Shown here: positions 18,415 through 26,967 of the stretch, in pieces
Position numbering within the stretch: the stretch's first letter is position 1
How the letters are laid out: each line of letters opens with the position of its first letter
From: Marinirhabdus gelatinilytica
Lineage (GTDB): Bacteria; Bacteroidota; Bacteroidia; Flavobacteriales; Flavobacteriaceae
Direction of reading: 5' to 3'
Assembly (NCBI RefSeq): GCF_003353425.1
Contig: NZ_QRAO01000001.1
Span: forward strand, 1 to 64,000
DNA: 64,000 nucleotides
Notes under the pieces: generated by a model
Databases searched by the model: none
Seen by the model: the letters and a program-made list of their open reading frames with translations, nothing else
What the model was told of the DNA's origin: nothing
Program-made: the position numbers and the translations under genes

Positions 18415-18933
18415 TTAATAATAGGGTGAAATCATAATATATACTATCACCCCTGTTACGGCAACATACAACCATAACGGAAAAGTGATGCGTGCTATTT
18501 TCTTGTGCTGCGGAAAATTTCCTGTGATGGCCCTAACATAAGTAATGAGCACAAACGGAATGATTACGATAGACAATAAAATATGACTTATCAAAATGAA
18601 AAAATACACATAGCGCAATACCCCTTCCCCACCGTACGGGGTGGAATCGGAGGTCATATGATACACTACGTACATTACCAAAAACAAAACCGATAATACG
18701 ATACAGGTTTTCATCAATGCTTCGTGCACGCGTATTTTTCCCTTTCTAATCATAACAAAGGCAACCACCAGCAACACTGCTGTGAGTGCATTGATGCTTG
18801 CATAAATGGGAGGTAAAAATCCTAATCGTTCAACGCCAGGAATACGTACGGTGAACAATACTGCAACGGCAACGGGTATTACGATGGAAAGTACCCAAAT
18901 CCAAATAGTATATTTTTTTGTTACGTTGTTCAT
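18415..18933 (-). CDS. DUF420 domain membrane protein
   Basis: The 172-residue protein has five hydrophobic segments and matches DUF420, a family found beside cytochrome oxidase genes. Conserved points visible are a histidine in RVHEALMKTCIVLS, the segment YVVYHMTSDSTPYGG, and a later ILISHILLSIVIIPFVL. The histidines within helices recall heme- or copper-handling membrane proteins such as CtaM/YozB, which is needed for caa3 oxidase activity in Bacillus. Its stop-start overlap of 4 bases with SCO implies coupled expression. The role in oxidase maturation is inferred from family and context. Confidence 0.88.
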   Translation of the reverse strand: MNNVTKKYTIWIWVLSIVIPVAVAVLFTVRIPGVERLGFLPPIYASINALTAVLLVVAFVMIRKGKIRVHEALMKTCIVLSVLFLVMYVVYHMTSDSTPYGGEGVLRYVYFFILISHILLSIVIIPFVLITYVRAITGNFPQHKKIARITFPLWLYVAVTGVIVYIMISPYY

Positions 18934-19625
18934 TTGTTTAGTAAAATTTCAATATCGTTAATTAACATCTGTACGCCTTCGTCCTGCAAGCCATCATAAT
19001 ACACAATGGGGTTGCCGTTTTCGTCTATTCTAGAGCGTATTTTTCCTTCTTGGTCTATCAGGGCGAAAAAACCTGAGTGCTCAAAATTGTCTTCTTCGTC
19101 CATTCCCTCTGCGGCGTAGAGGTTAAAGCCTTCGTTGGAGAGTTTAAAGATTTCGGTCTTATCTCCCGTTAAAAAATTCCAGCTTGGCTGGGTAATCTGG
19201 TAAGCTTCTGCATAAGCTTTTAAAATTTCAGGAGTATCGTACGTGGGGTCTATGCTAAAGGACGCTATCCCCACCTCGTCACCATTGGGAAAGGCTTTTG
19301 CGACTTTTTTCATATTCTGGTTCATAACAGGACAGATGTCTTGACATGTGCTGAAAAAGAATTCTGCCACGTATACCTTGCCCTTGTAAAATGCATTGGT
19401 TATAGTATCTCCATCCTGGTTCACAAACTTAAAATCCGGCACTTCTTTATCGCCAACATAAGCAATCGTTACATCCTCTTTTGAAGTACCGTGCTCAAGG
19501 TTATGACGGTCGTTATCTACCACCGTATCGTTCTTGATACGGTTAACGATTTTGGGTATAAAGATGATACCAAAAACCAAGACCACTAGTGAGATACCAA
19601 TATATATGTTGCTTTTTTTGTTCAT
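18930..19625 (-). CDS. SCO family copper chaperone / thioredoxin-like protein
   Basis: The 231-residue protein has an N-terminal anchor (about 7-25) and a periplasmic thioredoxin fold with the SCO copper-binding motif CQDIC (C94, C98), inside FFFSTCQDICPVM. A conserved distal histidine lies in EHSGFFALID. SCO proteins deliver or reduce copper at the CuA site of oxidase subunit II. The CuA-bearing CoxB is encoded at 46036, and further oxidase subunits lie just upstream, so this is its probable client. It follows a related cysteine-free protein after 42 bases and overlaps DUF420. Confidence 0.94.
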   Translation of the reverse strand: MNKKSNIYIGISLVVLVFGIIFIPKIVNRIKNDTVVDNDRHNLEHGTSKEDVTIAYVGDKEVPDFKFVNQDGDTITNAFYKGKVYVAEFFFSTCQDICPVMNQNMKKVAKAFPNGDEVGIASFSIDPTYDTPEILKAYAEAYQITQPSWNFLTGDKTEIFKLSNEGFNLYAAEGMDEEDNFEHSGFFALIDQEGKIRSRIDENGNPIVYYDGLQDEGVQMLINDIEILLNK

Positions 19626-19667
19626 AATGCCACCTTCGGTTGTATCATTTTTGGGTTGCCAAATATA

Positions 19668-20312
19668 TTATATTTCCCTTTCTGTCTTGTACTTTTTGAG
19701 CGCTAGACGGTATTCGGCCAGGACCACTTTTATATCGTCGCTCATTTTATTGTTTATCTCGGCATAACTGGAAGCATCATAGCCGTACATGGTACCATAA
19801 TCCTCATCTTCCAAACGCCCCCTAATATTTCGGTCCTTATCTATGATAAAAACCGTATTGCTGCTCCCCTTGGGCGAGAGCGTTGCGTTGGACCGCAAGG
19901 ACAAAAACACTTCCTCGATAGCCCCATTGTTGGCCACAGCGAATTTCCAGTTTTTGGGATCTTCAATTTCTGAAAGTTTCTGTTTTAATGTTTTTGCTGC
20001 TTCTATTTGCTCTGTTGTGATAAGGGTCACAAACTGAAACTCTTCAAATTGATAGTTCTTTTTATAGATTTTGTGAGCAAGGTTGAAAGCATTGGCTTTT
20101 TTACCTTCTACATCACTACCAAAAAACAGTAGTACGGTTATTTTATCTTCAAGATGAATTGGGTTGCCATCTATACCCTTAAATGCCGAAAGCTCGGTGA
20201 CATCTTCACTTACCGTTGGCAATTTTACAAAGTTGTTCACCCCTGAAGCAAAAAAGAGATATACCGAAATTGGCAACAAGAAAAGGACAGTAAGAACGAC
20301 ATACTTTTTCAT
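19668..20312 (-). CDS. SCO-like membrane-anchored protein without cysteines
   Basis: The 214-residue protein has one N-terminal helix (about 3-22) and a periplasmic domain that looks thioredoxin/SCO-like. It has a strand, then VLLFFGSDVEGKK (61-72) where SCO has its CxxxC loop, and a late FIIDKDRNIRGRL strand pair like the FALIDQEGKIRSR of the next gene. It contains no cysteine at all, so it cannot bind copper or do redox chemistry in the SCO manner. It leads the unit with SCO, DUF420 and the small CxxC protein, behind its own promoter. A partner or scaffold role for SCO is an inference. Confidence 0.75.
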   Translation of the reverse strand: MKKYVVLTVLFLLPISVYLFFASGVNNFVKLPTVSEDVTELSAFKGIDGNPIHLEDKITVLLFFGSDVEGKKANAFNLAHKIYKKNYQFEEFQFVTLITTEQIEAAKTLKQKLSEIEDPKNWKFAVANNGAIEEVFLSLRSNATLSPKGSSNTVFIIDKDRNIRGRLEDEDYGTMYGYDASSYAEINNKMSDDIKVVLAEYRLALKKYKTEREI

Positions 20313-20373
20313 AATTTTTCAGCACTCCCCTTAAAAGGATTTATGTTTAAAAACTACGCTTTTAAAAGGTTTT

Positions 20374-20405
20374 GCAAAAATACAGCGCAGAAAATGCTTC
20401 GGCAA
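20374..20405 (-). promoter_or_regulatory. Putative promoter of the SCO unit
   Basis: On the minus strand TTG (20405-20403), a 21-base spacer and TATTTTTG (20381-20374) match the Bacteroidota promoter pattern. It sits between the subunit IV terminator and the SCO-like gene, so this unit can be transcribed separately from cyoE. Confidence 0.55.
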
Positions 20406-20415
20406 CTTTTGGACA

Positions 20416-20447
20416 TAAAAAAACCCAACCTTTCATGTGGTTGGGTT
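20416..20447 (-). terminator. Terminator of the cyoE-subunit III-IV unit
   Basis: On the minus strand AACCCAACC and GGTTGGGTT (arms at 20439-20447 and 20422-20430) form a perfect 9-bp stem followed by a T run at 20421-20416. It lies 24 bases after the subunit IV stop. Confidence 0.9.
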
Positions 20448-20470
20448 GATAATGTTGTATGTGTCGATTC

Positions 20471-20854
20471 TTAGAAATCGAACTTTACGTAGTTGTTTTT
20501 ATACACTTCATAAATATAGTCTCCTTCAATCAATAAGATTAGAATCAAGTAACAAATCAGGAAAACACCGGTCCAAACGACAGCTCTTCTCAAGCCGCTC
20601 TTTTCATCACGCATGTGCATGAAATCCCAGGTTATGTAATATGCCTTTACCAAGGTAAGGATTATGAAGATCCAGTTAAGCAGTTTCATTGCCAGGAACC
20701 TTGTCTCGGTAAGGAACTCTGGCTTCAGGATACCTAAGGCTACTTCAATAATCGTAACAATGGACAAGAATACAAACACTCCCCAAATTTTGGTGACATT
20801 GCTCTTGAACTTTAACGTTCCTCTAAAAATTGCTAATTTATGTTCGTGTGCCAT
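20471..20854 (-). CDS. Cytochrome c oxidase subunit IV-type protein
   Basis: The 127-residue protein has three hydrophobic helices (about 24-46, 57-77 and 90-112) and matches the prokaryotic cytochrome c oxidase subunit IV (CtaF/CyoD-like) family: FVFLSIVTIIEVALGIL, then ILTLVKAYYITWDFMHM, then a third helix. The subunit stabilises the oxidase core and has no redox centre. It follows the larger subunit III after 20 bases and precedes a strong terminator. Subunits I and II are encoded 23 kb away in the act operon. Confidence 0.9.
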   Translation of the reverse strand: MAHEHKLAIFRGTLKFKSNVTKIWGVFVFLSIVTIIEVALGILKPEFLTETRFLAMKLLNWIFIILTLVKAYYITWDFMHMRDEKSGLRRAVVWTGVFLICYLILILLIEGDYIYEVYKNNYVKFDF

Positions 20855-20874
20855 TTTTCAGTCTAATTCTATAA

Positions 20875-21855
20875 TTATACAAGGTAAAAGAAGGTAAATA
20901 CGAATACCCATACCAAATCTACAAAGTGCCAGTACAGTCCTACCTTTTCTACCATCTCGTAACTTCCTCTTCGCTCGTAGGTGCCTATTACAACATTAAA
21001 AAAGATAATAATGTTTATGAGTACCCCAGTGAATACGTGAAATCCGTGAAATCCTGTAATGAAGAAAAAGAAATCTGCAAATAGTGGGTGACCGTATTCG
21101 TTGTGCTTGAGGTTTGCACCTTCCACAACCAACTTACCATCGTTTACTATCTTTGCTACGGATTCTTCCCTGCTCAATACCGTAGGCTCTCCATTTTCGT
21201 CATAATACTGTGTACGCACCAATAGGTTATCGTTTGCTAGGAATCCTGCTTTCACTTCCTCAAAAGTAAAGGTGGTCTGGGTTTCTTCAGCATCGTACCA
21301 TACGCCATTTTTTTCTAAATGTACTTCCCTGGCAGAAGGGATATGCTCTGTAAAATCTGCCAACGCTACTCTATTTCCTTCGGTATCCAAAAACTGGAGT
21401 ATCTTTCCACCTTTTGTCTCTACAGCACCGTAATCGCCTTTAATGAACGTTGCCCATTCCCAAGCCTGTGATCCCACGAATATGGCACCTCCAATGATGG
21501 TAGCGAACATATACCATATAACCTTGTTCTTCTGCATTTTGTGCCCGGCATCTACCGCAAGCACCATGGTTACAGAGGAAAAGATAAGTATAAACGTCAT
21601 GAACGCCACATAGTACATAGGTGCAGGCACCCCGTGAAGGAATGGCACGTGTGTAAATACTTCATCGGCAATGGGCCAAGCGTCTATAAATTTAAATCTC
21701 GAAAAACCGTAAGCGGCAACAAACCCTGAGAAAGTAAGGGCATCTGATACGATGAAGAACCACATCATCATTTTACCGTAACTAGCATTGAGCGGCTTGT
21801 TACCCCCGCCCCATGTTTTTCCTTCGGTTCCTGTTTTTGCAACAGTAGTGTCCAT
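20875..21855 (-). CDS. Cytochrome c oxidase subunit III with a ~115-residue soluble insertion
   Basis: The 326-residue protein belongs to the heme-copper oxidase subunit III family: FFIVSDALTFSGFVAAYGFS near 33-52, FFFFITGFHGFHVFTGVLIN at 262-281 and LYWHFVDLVWVFVFTFFYLV at the end. Residues ~139-255, between the EWATFIKG and GFHGFHVF helices, form a hydrophilic, acidic insertion that ordinary subunit III lacks. It is encoded after another subunit III gene (21994), 138 bases apart. The tandem suggests either a split seven-helix function or two non-identical subunits in one oxidase. The insertion's role is unknown. Confidence 0.9.
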   Translation of the reverse strand: MDTTVAKTGTEGKTWGGGNKPLNASYGKMMMWFFIVSDALTFSGFVAAYGFSRFKFIDAWPIADEVFTHVPFLHGVPAPMYYVAFMTFILIFSSVTMVLAVDAGHKMQKNKVIWYMFATIIGGAIFVGSQAWEWATFIKGDYGAVETKGGKILQFLDTEGNRVALADFTEHIPSAREVHLEKNGVWYDAEETQTTFTFEEVKAGFLANDNLLVRTQYYDENGEPTVLSREESVAKIVNDGKLVVEGANLKHNEYGHPLFADFFFFITGFHGFHVFTGVLINIIIFFNVVIGTYERRGSYEMVEKVGLYWHFVDLVWVFVFTFFYLV

Positions 21856-21993
21856 AGAAAGTAGTTGGTGTTAAATTGGTGACAAAAATACGATTAATAT
21901 TTATTTAACGAAACTTCAAGTATCAATTTATACTCATCCTAAAAAAGCGTTGTATCTCGGGTGTATCACAACTGTTATTTTACTGAAAATCAA

Positions 21994-22578
21994 CTACACA
22001 ATGTAAAAGAAAAGCAACAGATACACCCAGAGAATATCCACAAAATGCCAAAATGTTGTTGCGAGTTCTACCCCAAGGGTCTTTCCGTGAGCATATTTTT
22101 TTCTGGAATGGTTGTAAAGCACTACAAAAAGACACACCAATCCTGCCACCACATGAACTAGGTGAACAACAGCGATTAAAAAGATAAAAGTGTATGTAAT
22201 ATTACTTGTGGGGCCCGTTGGGTTGTACCCAAATATCCCAATGATTTCCTGAAAGCCCTTAAACTGAAAGAACACAAACGCCAGCCCAAGTACAATAGTA
22301 ACAAGCAAGAGGTACATCCCCTTTTTAGGCGCTTCTTTCTGGATACTACGCTTTGCAAAATGCAGCGTTAGGCTACTAATCAAAATAACCACAAGACTGA
22401 TAATAAATGCCGAAGGTATTTCTAGGTCTTCTACCCAGTCCGGGCGCTCTTTGCTCACCACATACGCACTGGTCCACCCTGCAAAACTCATAGAAAGGCT
22501 TATGATACCAAACCACAGCATCATTTTTTTTGCTCTTCGCAGTTTATGTTCTTCGGTTCCTTCTGTGTAATCTGCCAT
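21994..22578 (-). CDS. Heme-copper oxidase subunit III (short form)
   Basis: The 194-residue protein has five hydrophobic helices and the subunit III pattern: MMLWFGIISLSMSFAGWTSA, IAVVHLVHVVAGLVCLFVVL and the ending LATTFWHFVDILWVYLLLFF. It lies 22 bases after cyoE. Subunit III helps keep the oxidase active and the proton uptake path intact. It is shorter than, and clearly homologous to, the next gene product, and lacks its large insertion. Both probably join the CoxA-CoxB core encoded at 44192-47100. Confidence 0.92.
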   Translation of the reverse strand: MADYTEGTEEHKLRRAKKMMLWFGIISLSMSFAGWTSAYVVSKERPDWVEDLEIPSAFIISLVVILISSLTLHFAKRSIQKEAPKKGMYLLLVTIVLGLAFVFFQFKGFQEIIGIFGYNPTGPTSNITYTFIFLIAVVHLVHVVAGLVCLFVVLYNHSRKKYAHGKTLGVELATTFWHFVDILWVYLLLFFYIV

Positions 22579-22600
22579 TATCTTTTCAGTTAAAATATTT

Positions 22601-23509
22601 TTATCCTTGAATTGCTTCTAAGATGTATTTATCGGCCACATAGATTATTTGCAACAACGTAATGTAGCTCACACTCACCAGCATAAGTTGTCTTGCGGAC
22701 TTATCGGTCTGTTTTTTGTACAATCGCACCGCATAATAAATCAGCCAAACGCCAATTCCCCCAACCAATACAGCCGAGACAAACGAGAGATACAGCCTAC
22801 CCGTTACCCCCACTGCAGGGATTAGCGATGCCAGCACCGTCCATATACTATACAAGATTACCTGGATAGCCGTCCCCTTGTCGCGTTTGCCATTGGGAAG
22901 CATAAAAAACCCTCCCTTTTTATAATCCTGGAACAAAAACCAGCCTATGGCCCAAAAGTGCGGAAATTGCCAAAAGAACTGTATCATAAACAACGTCCCC
23001 GGTTCTATGCCAAAATTATCGGTTGCAGCCACCCACCCCAACATAAAAGGGATGGCCCCCGGAAACGCACCCACAAATACAGAAAGTGGGGTACGTGTCT
23101 TTAAGGGAGTATACACGGCTACATATAAAAAAATTGAGATAGCCCCAAACATTGCTGTTTGGGGGTTAATGATATACAATACAAAAACACCCACCAAGGT
23201 AAGTATACTTCCCAATATAAACGCAGCGGTCACCCCCATACGACCTGCGGGAATAGGCCTGTTCTTGGTACGCTCCATTTTGGCGTCGAGGTCCCGCTCT
23301 ATGATCTGGTTAAAAACATTGCTCGCCCCAACCATACAATAGCCCCCAATGCACAATAGCAACAGAATATAAAAATCTATTTGAAAAGCCCCAAGCAAAT
23401 ACCCTGCTACCGAGGAAAACACTACACTTACCGACAGGCGCATCTTGGTAATCTCAGTAAAATTCCTGAAAAGTGATACTGGTAAGGATGTAGATTCGGA
23501 TTGGGCCAA
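22601..23509 (-). CDS. cyoE: Protoheme IX farnesyltransferase (heme O synthase)
   Basis: The 302-residue polytopic UbiA-family prenyltransferase carries the heme O synthase signature NVFNQIIERDLDAKMERTKN with RPIPAGR just after, holding the Asp residues that bind the farnesyl diphosphate magnesium. A second conserved loop is FLFQDYKKGGFFMLP. It farnesylates heme b to heme O in the inner membrane, the first step to heme a for the oxidase. It is the first gene of the unit with two subunit III proteins and subunit IV, and has a good promoter upstream. No ctaA-like heme A synthase gene is in the window. Confidence 0.95.
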   Translation of the reverse strand: MAQSESTSLPVSLFRNFTEITKMRLSVSVVFSSVAGYLLGAFQIDFYILLLLCIGGYCMVGASNVFNQIIERDLDAKMERTKNRPIPAGRMGVTAAFILGSILTLVGVFVLYIINPQTAMFGAISIFLYVAVYTPLKTRTPLSVFVGAFPGAIPFMLGWVAATDNFGIEPGTLFMIQFFWQFPHFWAIGWFLFQDYKKGGFFMLPNGKRDKGTAIQVILYSIWTVLASLIPAVGVTGRLYLSFVSAVLVGGIGVWLIYYAVRLYKKQTDKSARQLMLVSVSYITLLQIIYVADKYILEAIQG

Positions 23510-23531
23510 GTGTAGTACAAATTAAACGCCG

Positions 23532-23562
23532 CAAAGATACGCTAACCACCTAATTTTCCCAA
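23532..23562 (-). promoter_or_regulatory. Putative promoter of cyoE
   Basis: On the minus strand TTG (23562-23560), a 20-base spacer and TATCTTTG (23539-23532) give a near-ideal Bacteroidota promoter. It is 23 bases upstream of the cyoE start. Confidence 0.65.
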
Positions 23563-23635
23563 TTTAATTGCTGTTTACTTGTACAGCTAACATCTTTTTT
23601 TACTAATTTGAGCCCCTATTTAATTTTTGTAACAA

Positions 23636-24775
23636 ATGAAATCATATTCAACCCTCTTTTTGCTATTGCTCGTAACCTGTTTTGCTACCGCCCAAACCGA
23701 TGAAGAAATAAGCAAAGACCCCGACTTGCAAAAAAAAGCCATTGAAAAAGCAAAGAACAAGCCAAACATCATACCTGTTACCGAGAATATTTTTATGCTG
23801 AAGGGAATGGGTGGCAACATAGCTGTTCAGCACGGTAAAGAAGGAGTACTCATGGTAGACACACAGTTTGAAAGAACTTCTGAAAGTGTCTTGGGGATTA
23901 TTGAAAAAGAAACCGAAAACACCCCCCAGTTTATTGTGAACACCCACTTGCACGGAGACCACACCGGAGGTAATAAAAATTACAAGCAAACAGGTGCCAC
24001 TGTATTTTCCCACCAAAATGTAAAAGATGCAATGCTTGCTGCGCTATACAATGAAGCTGAAGAAAAAGTAATGAAAGAGATTGAGCTAATGGAAGAAGCC
24101 GCGAAGGACAACGACAAGGAAGCACAAAAAGCACTGGAAAGAAACAGGGATCGTGCCAAGACAAAACTTGAGCAACCTCTAGATCTGGACACCTCCAACA
24201 TTCCATCCATAAGCTTTGACAATAACCTTACTATTTTTTATAATGATGAAGAAATAAAACTTATCTACCTCGCCAATGCACATACCAATGGCGATGTGAT
24301 GGTTCATTTTACCAAAAGCAATGTTATACACACAGGAGATGCTTTTGTCAATGGACTATACCCTTATATAGACAGAAGTAACAGCGGAACCTACAAAGGG
24401 TATCAAAGCGCCATTAATACCATTTTGCAAACTGCCAACCAAAACACCCAGATAATCCCGGGTCACGGAGCGCTCGCAACTAAAGCAGATGTGGCCGAAA
24501 CCAAGAAAATGTTGGAGTTTATCTACGAAAAAGTAACATTTCACTTTATGAACGATAAAACCGAGGACCAAGTAGCCCAGATGAGGGACATTACCAAGTT
24601 CTACGACGAGAAAGGCTATGGTGACGGTTTTATTTCTACTGAAAAGTTTCTACGTTCGGTTTATAAGGCTGTACAGAAAAATGAAGGCCGCAAAAAAGCC
24701 AGAAACGAACAAAAGGAAAAGCGCTACAAAGAAATGCAGAAAAGGGTGAAAAAGGAAAAGGACGGAAAAAACTAG
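23636..24775 (+). CDS. Secreted metallo-beta-lactamase-fold hydrolase
   Basis: The 379-residue protein has a signal peptide (ending CFATAQ) and an MBL fold with the metal motif NTHLHGDHTGG. Later ligands are in YLANAHTNGDVMVHF, IHTGDAFVNG and IIPGHG. Between the first and second metal sites is a long charged helical insert (about 130-185), and the C-terminal ~30 residues are very rich in Lys/Arg/Glu. The reaction is a zinc-dependent hydrolysis, possibly of a lactam or ester in the periplasm; the substrate cannot be assigned, and beta-lactamase activity should not be assumed. It converges with remB with only 5 bases between stops. Confidence 0.9.
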   Translation: MKSYSTLFLLLLVTCFATAQTDEEISKDPDLQKKAIEKAKNKPNIIPVTENIFMLKGMGGNIAVQHGKEGVLMVDTQFERTSESVLGIIEKETENTPQFIVNTHLHGDHTGGNKNYKQTGATVFSHQNVKDAMLAALYNEAEEKVMKEIELMEEAAKDNDKEAQKALERNRDRAKTKLEQPLDLDTSNIPSISFDNNLTIFYNDEEIKLIYLANAHTNGDVMVHFTKSNVIHTGDAFVNGLYPYIDRSNSGTYKGYQSAINTILQTANQNTQIIPGHGALATKADVAETKKMLEFIYEKVTFHFMNDKTEDQVAQMRDITKFYDEKGYGDGFISTEKFLRSVYKAVQKNEGRKKARNEQKEKRYKEMQKRVKKEKDGKN

Positions 24776-24780
24776 TCTAC

Positions 24781-26877
24781 TCAAAAATCGTAGTACCAGT
24801 TAAATAAGTCGGTCCGTATCCCAAAGTTTACCCATGTGGTATTATTATCAAAAACCATCTCGGTATTCTCCAAGGGTTCAAAATCCCTAAAGATAACGCT
24901 GGCATATACTTTCAGGTTTGTTGCTGGGTTAATTAGGTATCCCGCTTGTAATTCGGTATGGAAAAAATCTGTAGTATTTCCTTGTCCCACTTCAACACCG
25001 TTGTCCAAAGGCCTATTATCTTCATTGCCGTAAATATTGCCCCCAAAATAGTCTATACCATCGGCCGGGGCTTGAAATTCCAGTCCCCTTTTGGCAATAA
25101 GGGTCTTGGCACTTCCAAACCAGCGACCTTTCTGGTATCTAGCAATAGCAATAAATTCTGAAATATTAGCCCCTAGCGTATGTGCCAGGGATTGGTTATT
25201 GTGCCCATAATTCAGCACGACGGTATTGTGGGAATACGTATAGGGACGTATGCGGTTATATTCGGCTTGCAGGTACAACCCTTTTACACTAAAGGCATCG
25301 TAATACTTTGCCCCTATCTGGTAACCATATTTGTTTTTCCAGCTTTGTTCCCCTCCAAAAACATCGCCTGAGGAAAATTCGTCTATGATAATTTGCGAAT
25401 AGGCGTTCACCCTGTCCGTAAATTTATACTTGGCACTCAATCCTATAAGCGCATTCCCCGTTCGGGAACCTGTAGAAAATTCAATGGCACGGTAAAAGAT
25501 CACGGGGTTTATATAGTTGAAATCGAAACCACGGTCATTACTGTTGTCCCAGATCACGCTCTCAAAAAGGCCAATGTTCAATCGTTTAGTAACGTTATAA
25601 CTCAAATAGTGGCTTGCTATGTATTTTGTCCTGAAGGTGCGCTCTTCTGTGGCTTCGGGACGCACATCACGCAAGCTCATCCAGGTATTGGTGTATTTTA
25701 ACTTCCAGATATTCGTATTTATCTTAAAGAATGGGTAAGGTGATGCATTATCACTCAGCAGCAATGAACGATACCCATCTCCCAGGAACAGCTTGCCGTG
25801 CCCCAACTGAAAATTGAACCACTTGCTGGGCGAATAGGAGATATGTCCCGTAGCTACCGGGTAATCGTAAGCGTCCTCATTAAAACGTTTGGCAATACCA
25901 CGTGCGGGAATTATGGCTGGGTTACCGCCATCTGGCATTCTTTCTTCAGCAAACCTGTTGAAATATTCTGCAAATCGTCCCTGGCTCTCGTATACCACCG
26001 CAAAAAAATTGAAATTTTTTCCAATCCCTCCCTGGGTGTACACCAAGCGCGTATTGTTGTAGGTATCCAGTCCGGCACCGGTATCTCGACCCAGTTGTAG
26101 ATCTACACCGGGATCCAATGTAAACCAAAAATCCTTTGTCTTGACGCGTACCATATGTTCGTTCCAAAACTTTCGGCCAAACCAAGAGGTCTTGTTTTTG
26201 AGCAACTTACCGTTCTGGGCCTCGAAATTGTAATATTTGTTTACTTCAGAATAGATATAAGGTTTTTGTGCGGTATGGTTGTTCTGCCCCACCCTGTTCA
26301 ATGCTGGGTCGAACAAGCTATAATTGTGGTGCGAAAGCGGGATGTTTATAGCACTTGTGTATTCCTCATTGGCATACGGTAATTTTTCAATGGCATCGTA
26401 TTCATTTTTTAGGGTGTCCAATTTTTCGTTAGCAGTTTCGTTTTCAGCAATTGTTGTAGCCTCTATAGCTCCAGGCTCTTGTAAGGGAATGGCAAAGGGC
26501 ATAGTGAACTGTACATACGTAGGTTTCCCGTTGAATGTGGCAGGAGTAATTCTTGGGAGTTGTGCAAACACCCGTTGTGCTTCTTCCTTGAGCTCTTTAT
26601 AAATAGCATCGGTATACAGTAGTTTAAAGTCGCCCTGCTTGTCTACTTCAAAAAAAACGGTCATCGAGCCTTTATAGCTTTCTTCTGAAACTATTTCAGG
26701 TACATTAAAATTTTTGAAAAGAAACTGTTTGAATGTATTGTTGAAACAACCTTCCAACATCTCTATCTCTACATTGGCACATTCTGGAAATACTGGGTAT
26801 TTTTCAAAACTATTGGACTGTTGAGCGTATAGTTGTAGGCAAGCGAGTAAAACCAGAAAGGAGACTAGGTTCTTCAT
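24781..26877 (-). CDS. remB: Gliding motility protein RemB, with N-terminal TonB-C-like domain
   Basis: The 698-residue product has a signal peptide (MKNLVSFLVLLACLQLYAQ). Residues ~22-130 resemble a TonB C-terminal domain: YPVFPECANVEIEMLEGC, then FFEVDKQGDFKLLYTDAIYK, LKEEAQRVFAQLPRITPATF and YVQFTMPFAIPL. The remaining ~550 residues are a strand-rich outer-membrane-type region, including FQLGHGKLFLGDGYRSLLLS, matching my recollection of RemB, a mobile surface protein of Flavobacterium johnsoniae gliding. The start at 26877 is preferred over 26928 because it gives a proper signal peptide. It lies downstream of two tonB genes with the same type of domain. Confidence 0.82.
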   Translation of the reverse strand: MKNLVSFLVLLACLQLYAQQSNSFEKYPVFPECANVEIEMLEGCFNNTFKQFLFKNFNVPEIVSEESYKGSMTVFFEVDKQGDFKLLYTDAIYKELKEEAQRVFAQLPRITPATFNGKPTYVQFTMPFAIPLQEPGAIEATTIAENETANEKLDTLKNEYDAIEKLPYANEEYTSAINIPLSHHNYSLFDPALNRVGQNNHTAQKPYIYSEVNKYYNFEAQNGKLLKNKTSWFGRKFWNEHMVRVKTKDFWFTLDPGVDLQLGRDTGAGLDTYNNTRLVYTQGGIGKNFNFFAVVYESQGRFAEYFNRFAEERMPDGGNPAIIPARGIAKRFNEDAYDYPVATGHISYSPSKWFNFQLGHGKLFLGDGYRSLLLSDNASPYPFFKINTNIWKLKYTNTWMSLRDVRPEATEERTFRTKYIASHYLSYNVTKRLNIGLFESVIWDNSNDRGFDFNYINPVIFYRAIEFSTGSRTGNALIGLSAKYKFTDRVNAYSQIIIDEFSSGDVFGGEQSWKNKYGYQIGAKYYDAFSVKGLYLQAEYNRIRPYTYSHNTVVLNYGHNNQSLAHTLGANISEFIAIARYQKGRWFGSAKTLIAKRGLEFQAPADGIDYFGGNIYGNEDNRPLDNGVEVGQGNTTDFFHTELQAGYLINPATNLKVYASVIFRDFEPLENTEMVFDNNTTWVNFGIRTDLFNWYYDF

Positions 26878-26926
26878 TGGGCAACTGTTTAAGGATGCCG
26901 AAAGATACGCTTTTTTGAAATCCCCC

Positions 26927-26956
26927 AAAAAAGAAACCCGCCTCTGGGGAGGCGGG
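26927..26956 (-). terminator. Terminator after the first TonB gene
   Basis: On the minus strand CCCGCCTC and GAGGCGGG (arms 26949-26956 and 26937-26944) form a GC-rich stem followed by TTTCTTTTTT. It ends the tonB unit at 26968 and lies just before the remB start. Confidence 0.88.
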
Positions 26957-26967
26957 GTATTGTATGC

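Noticed and set aside
23636-24775. Antibiotic resistance beta-lactamase
   Set aside because: The fold is metallo-beta-lactamase, but the long charged insert and tail differ from class B enzymes. Activity on lactams cannot be claimed.
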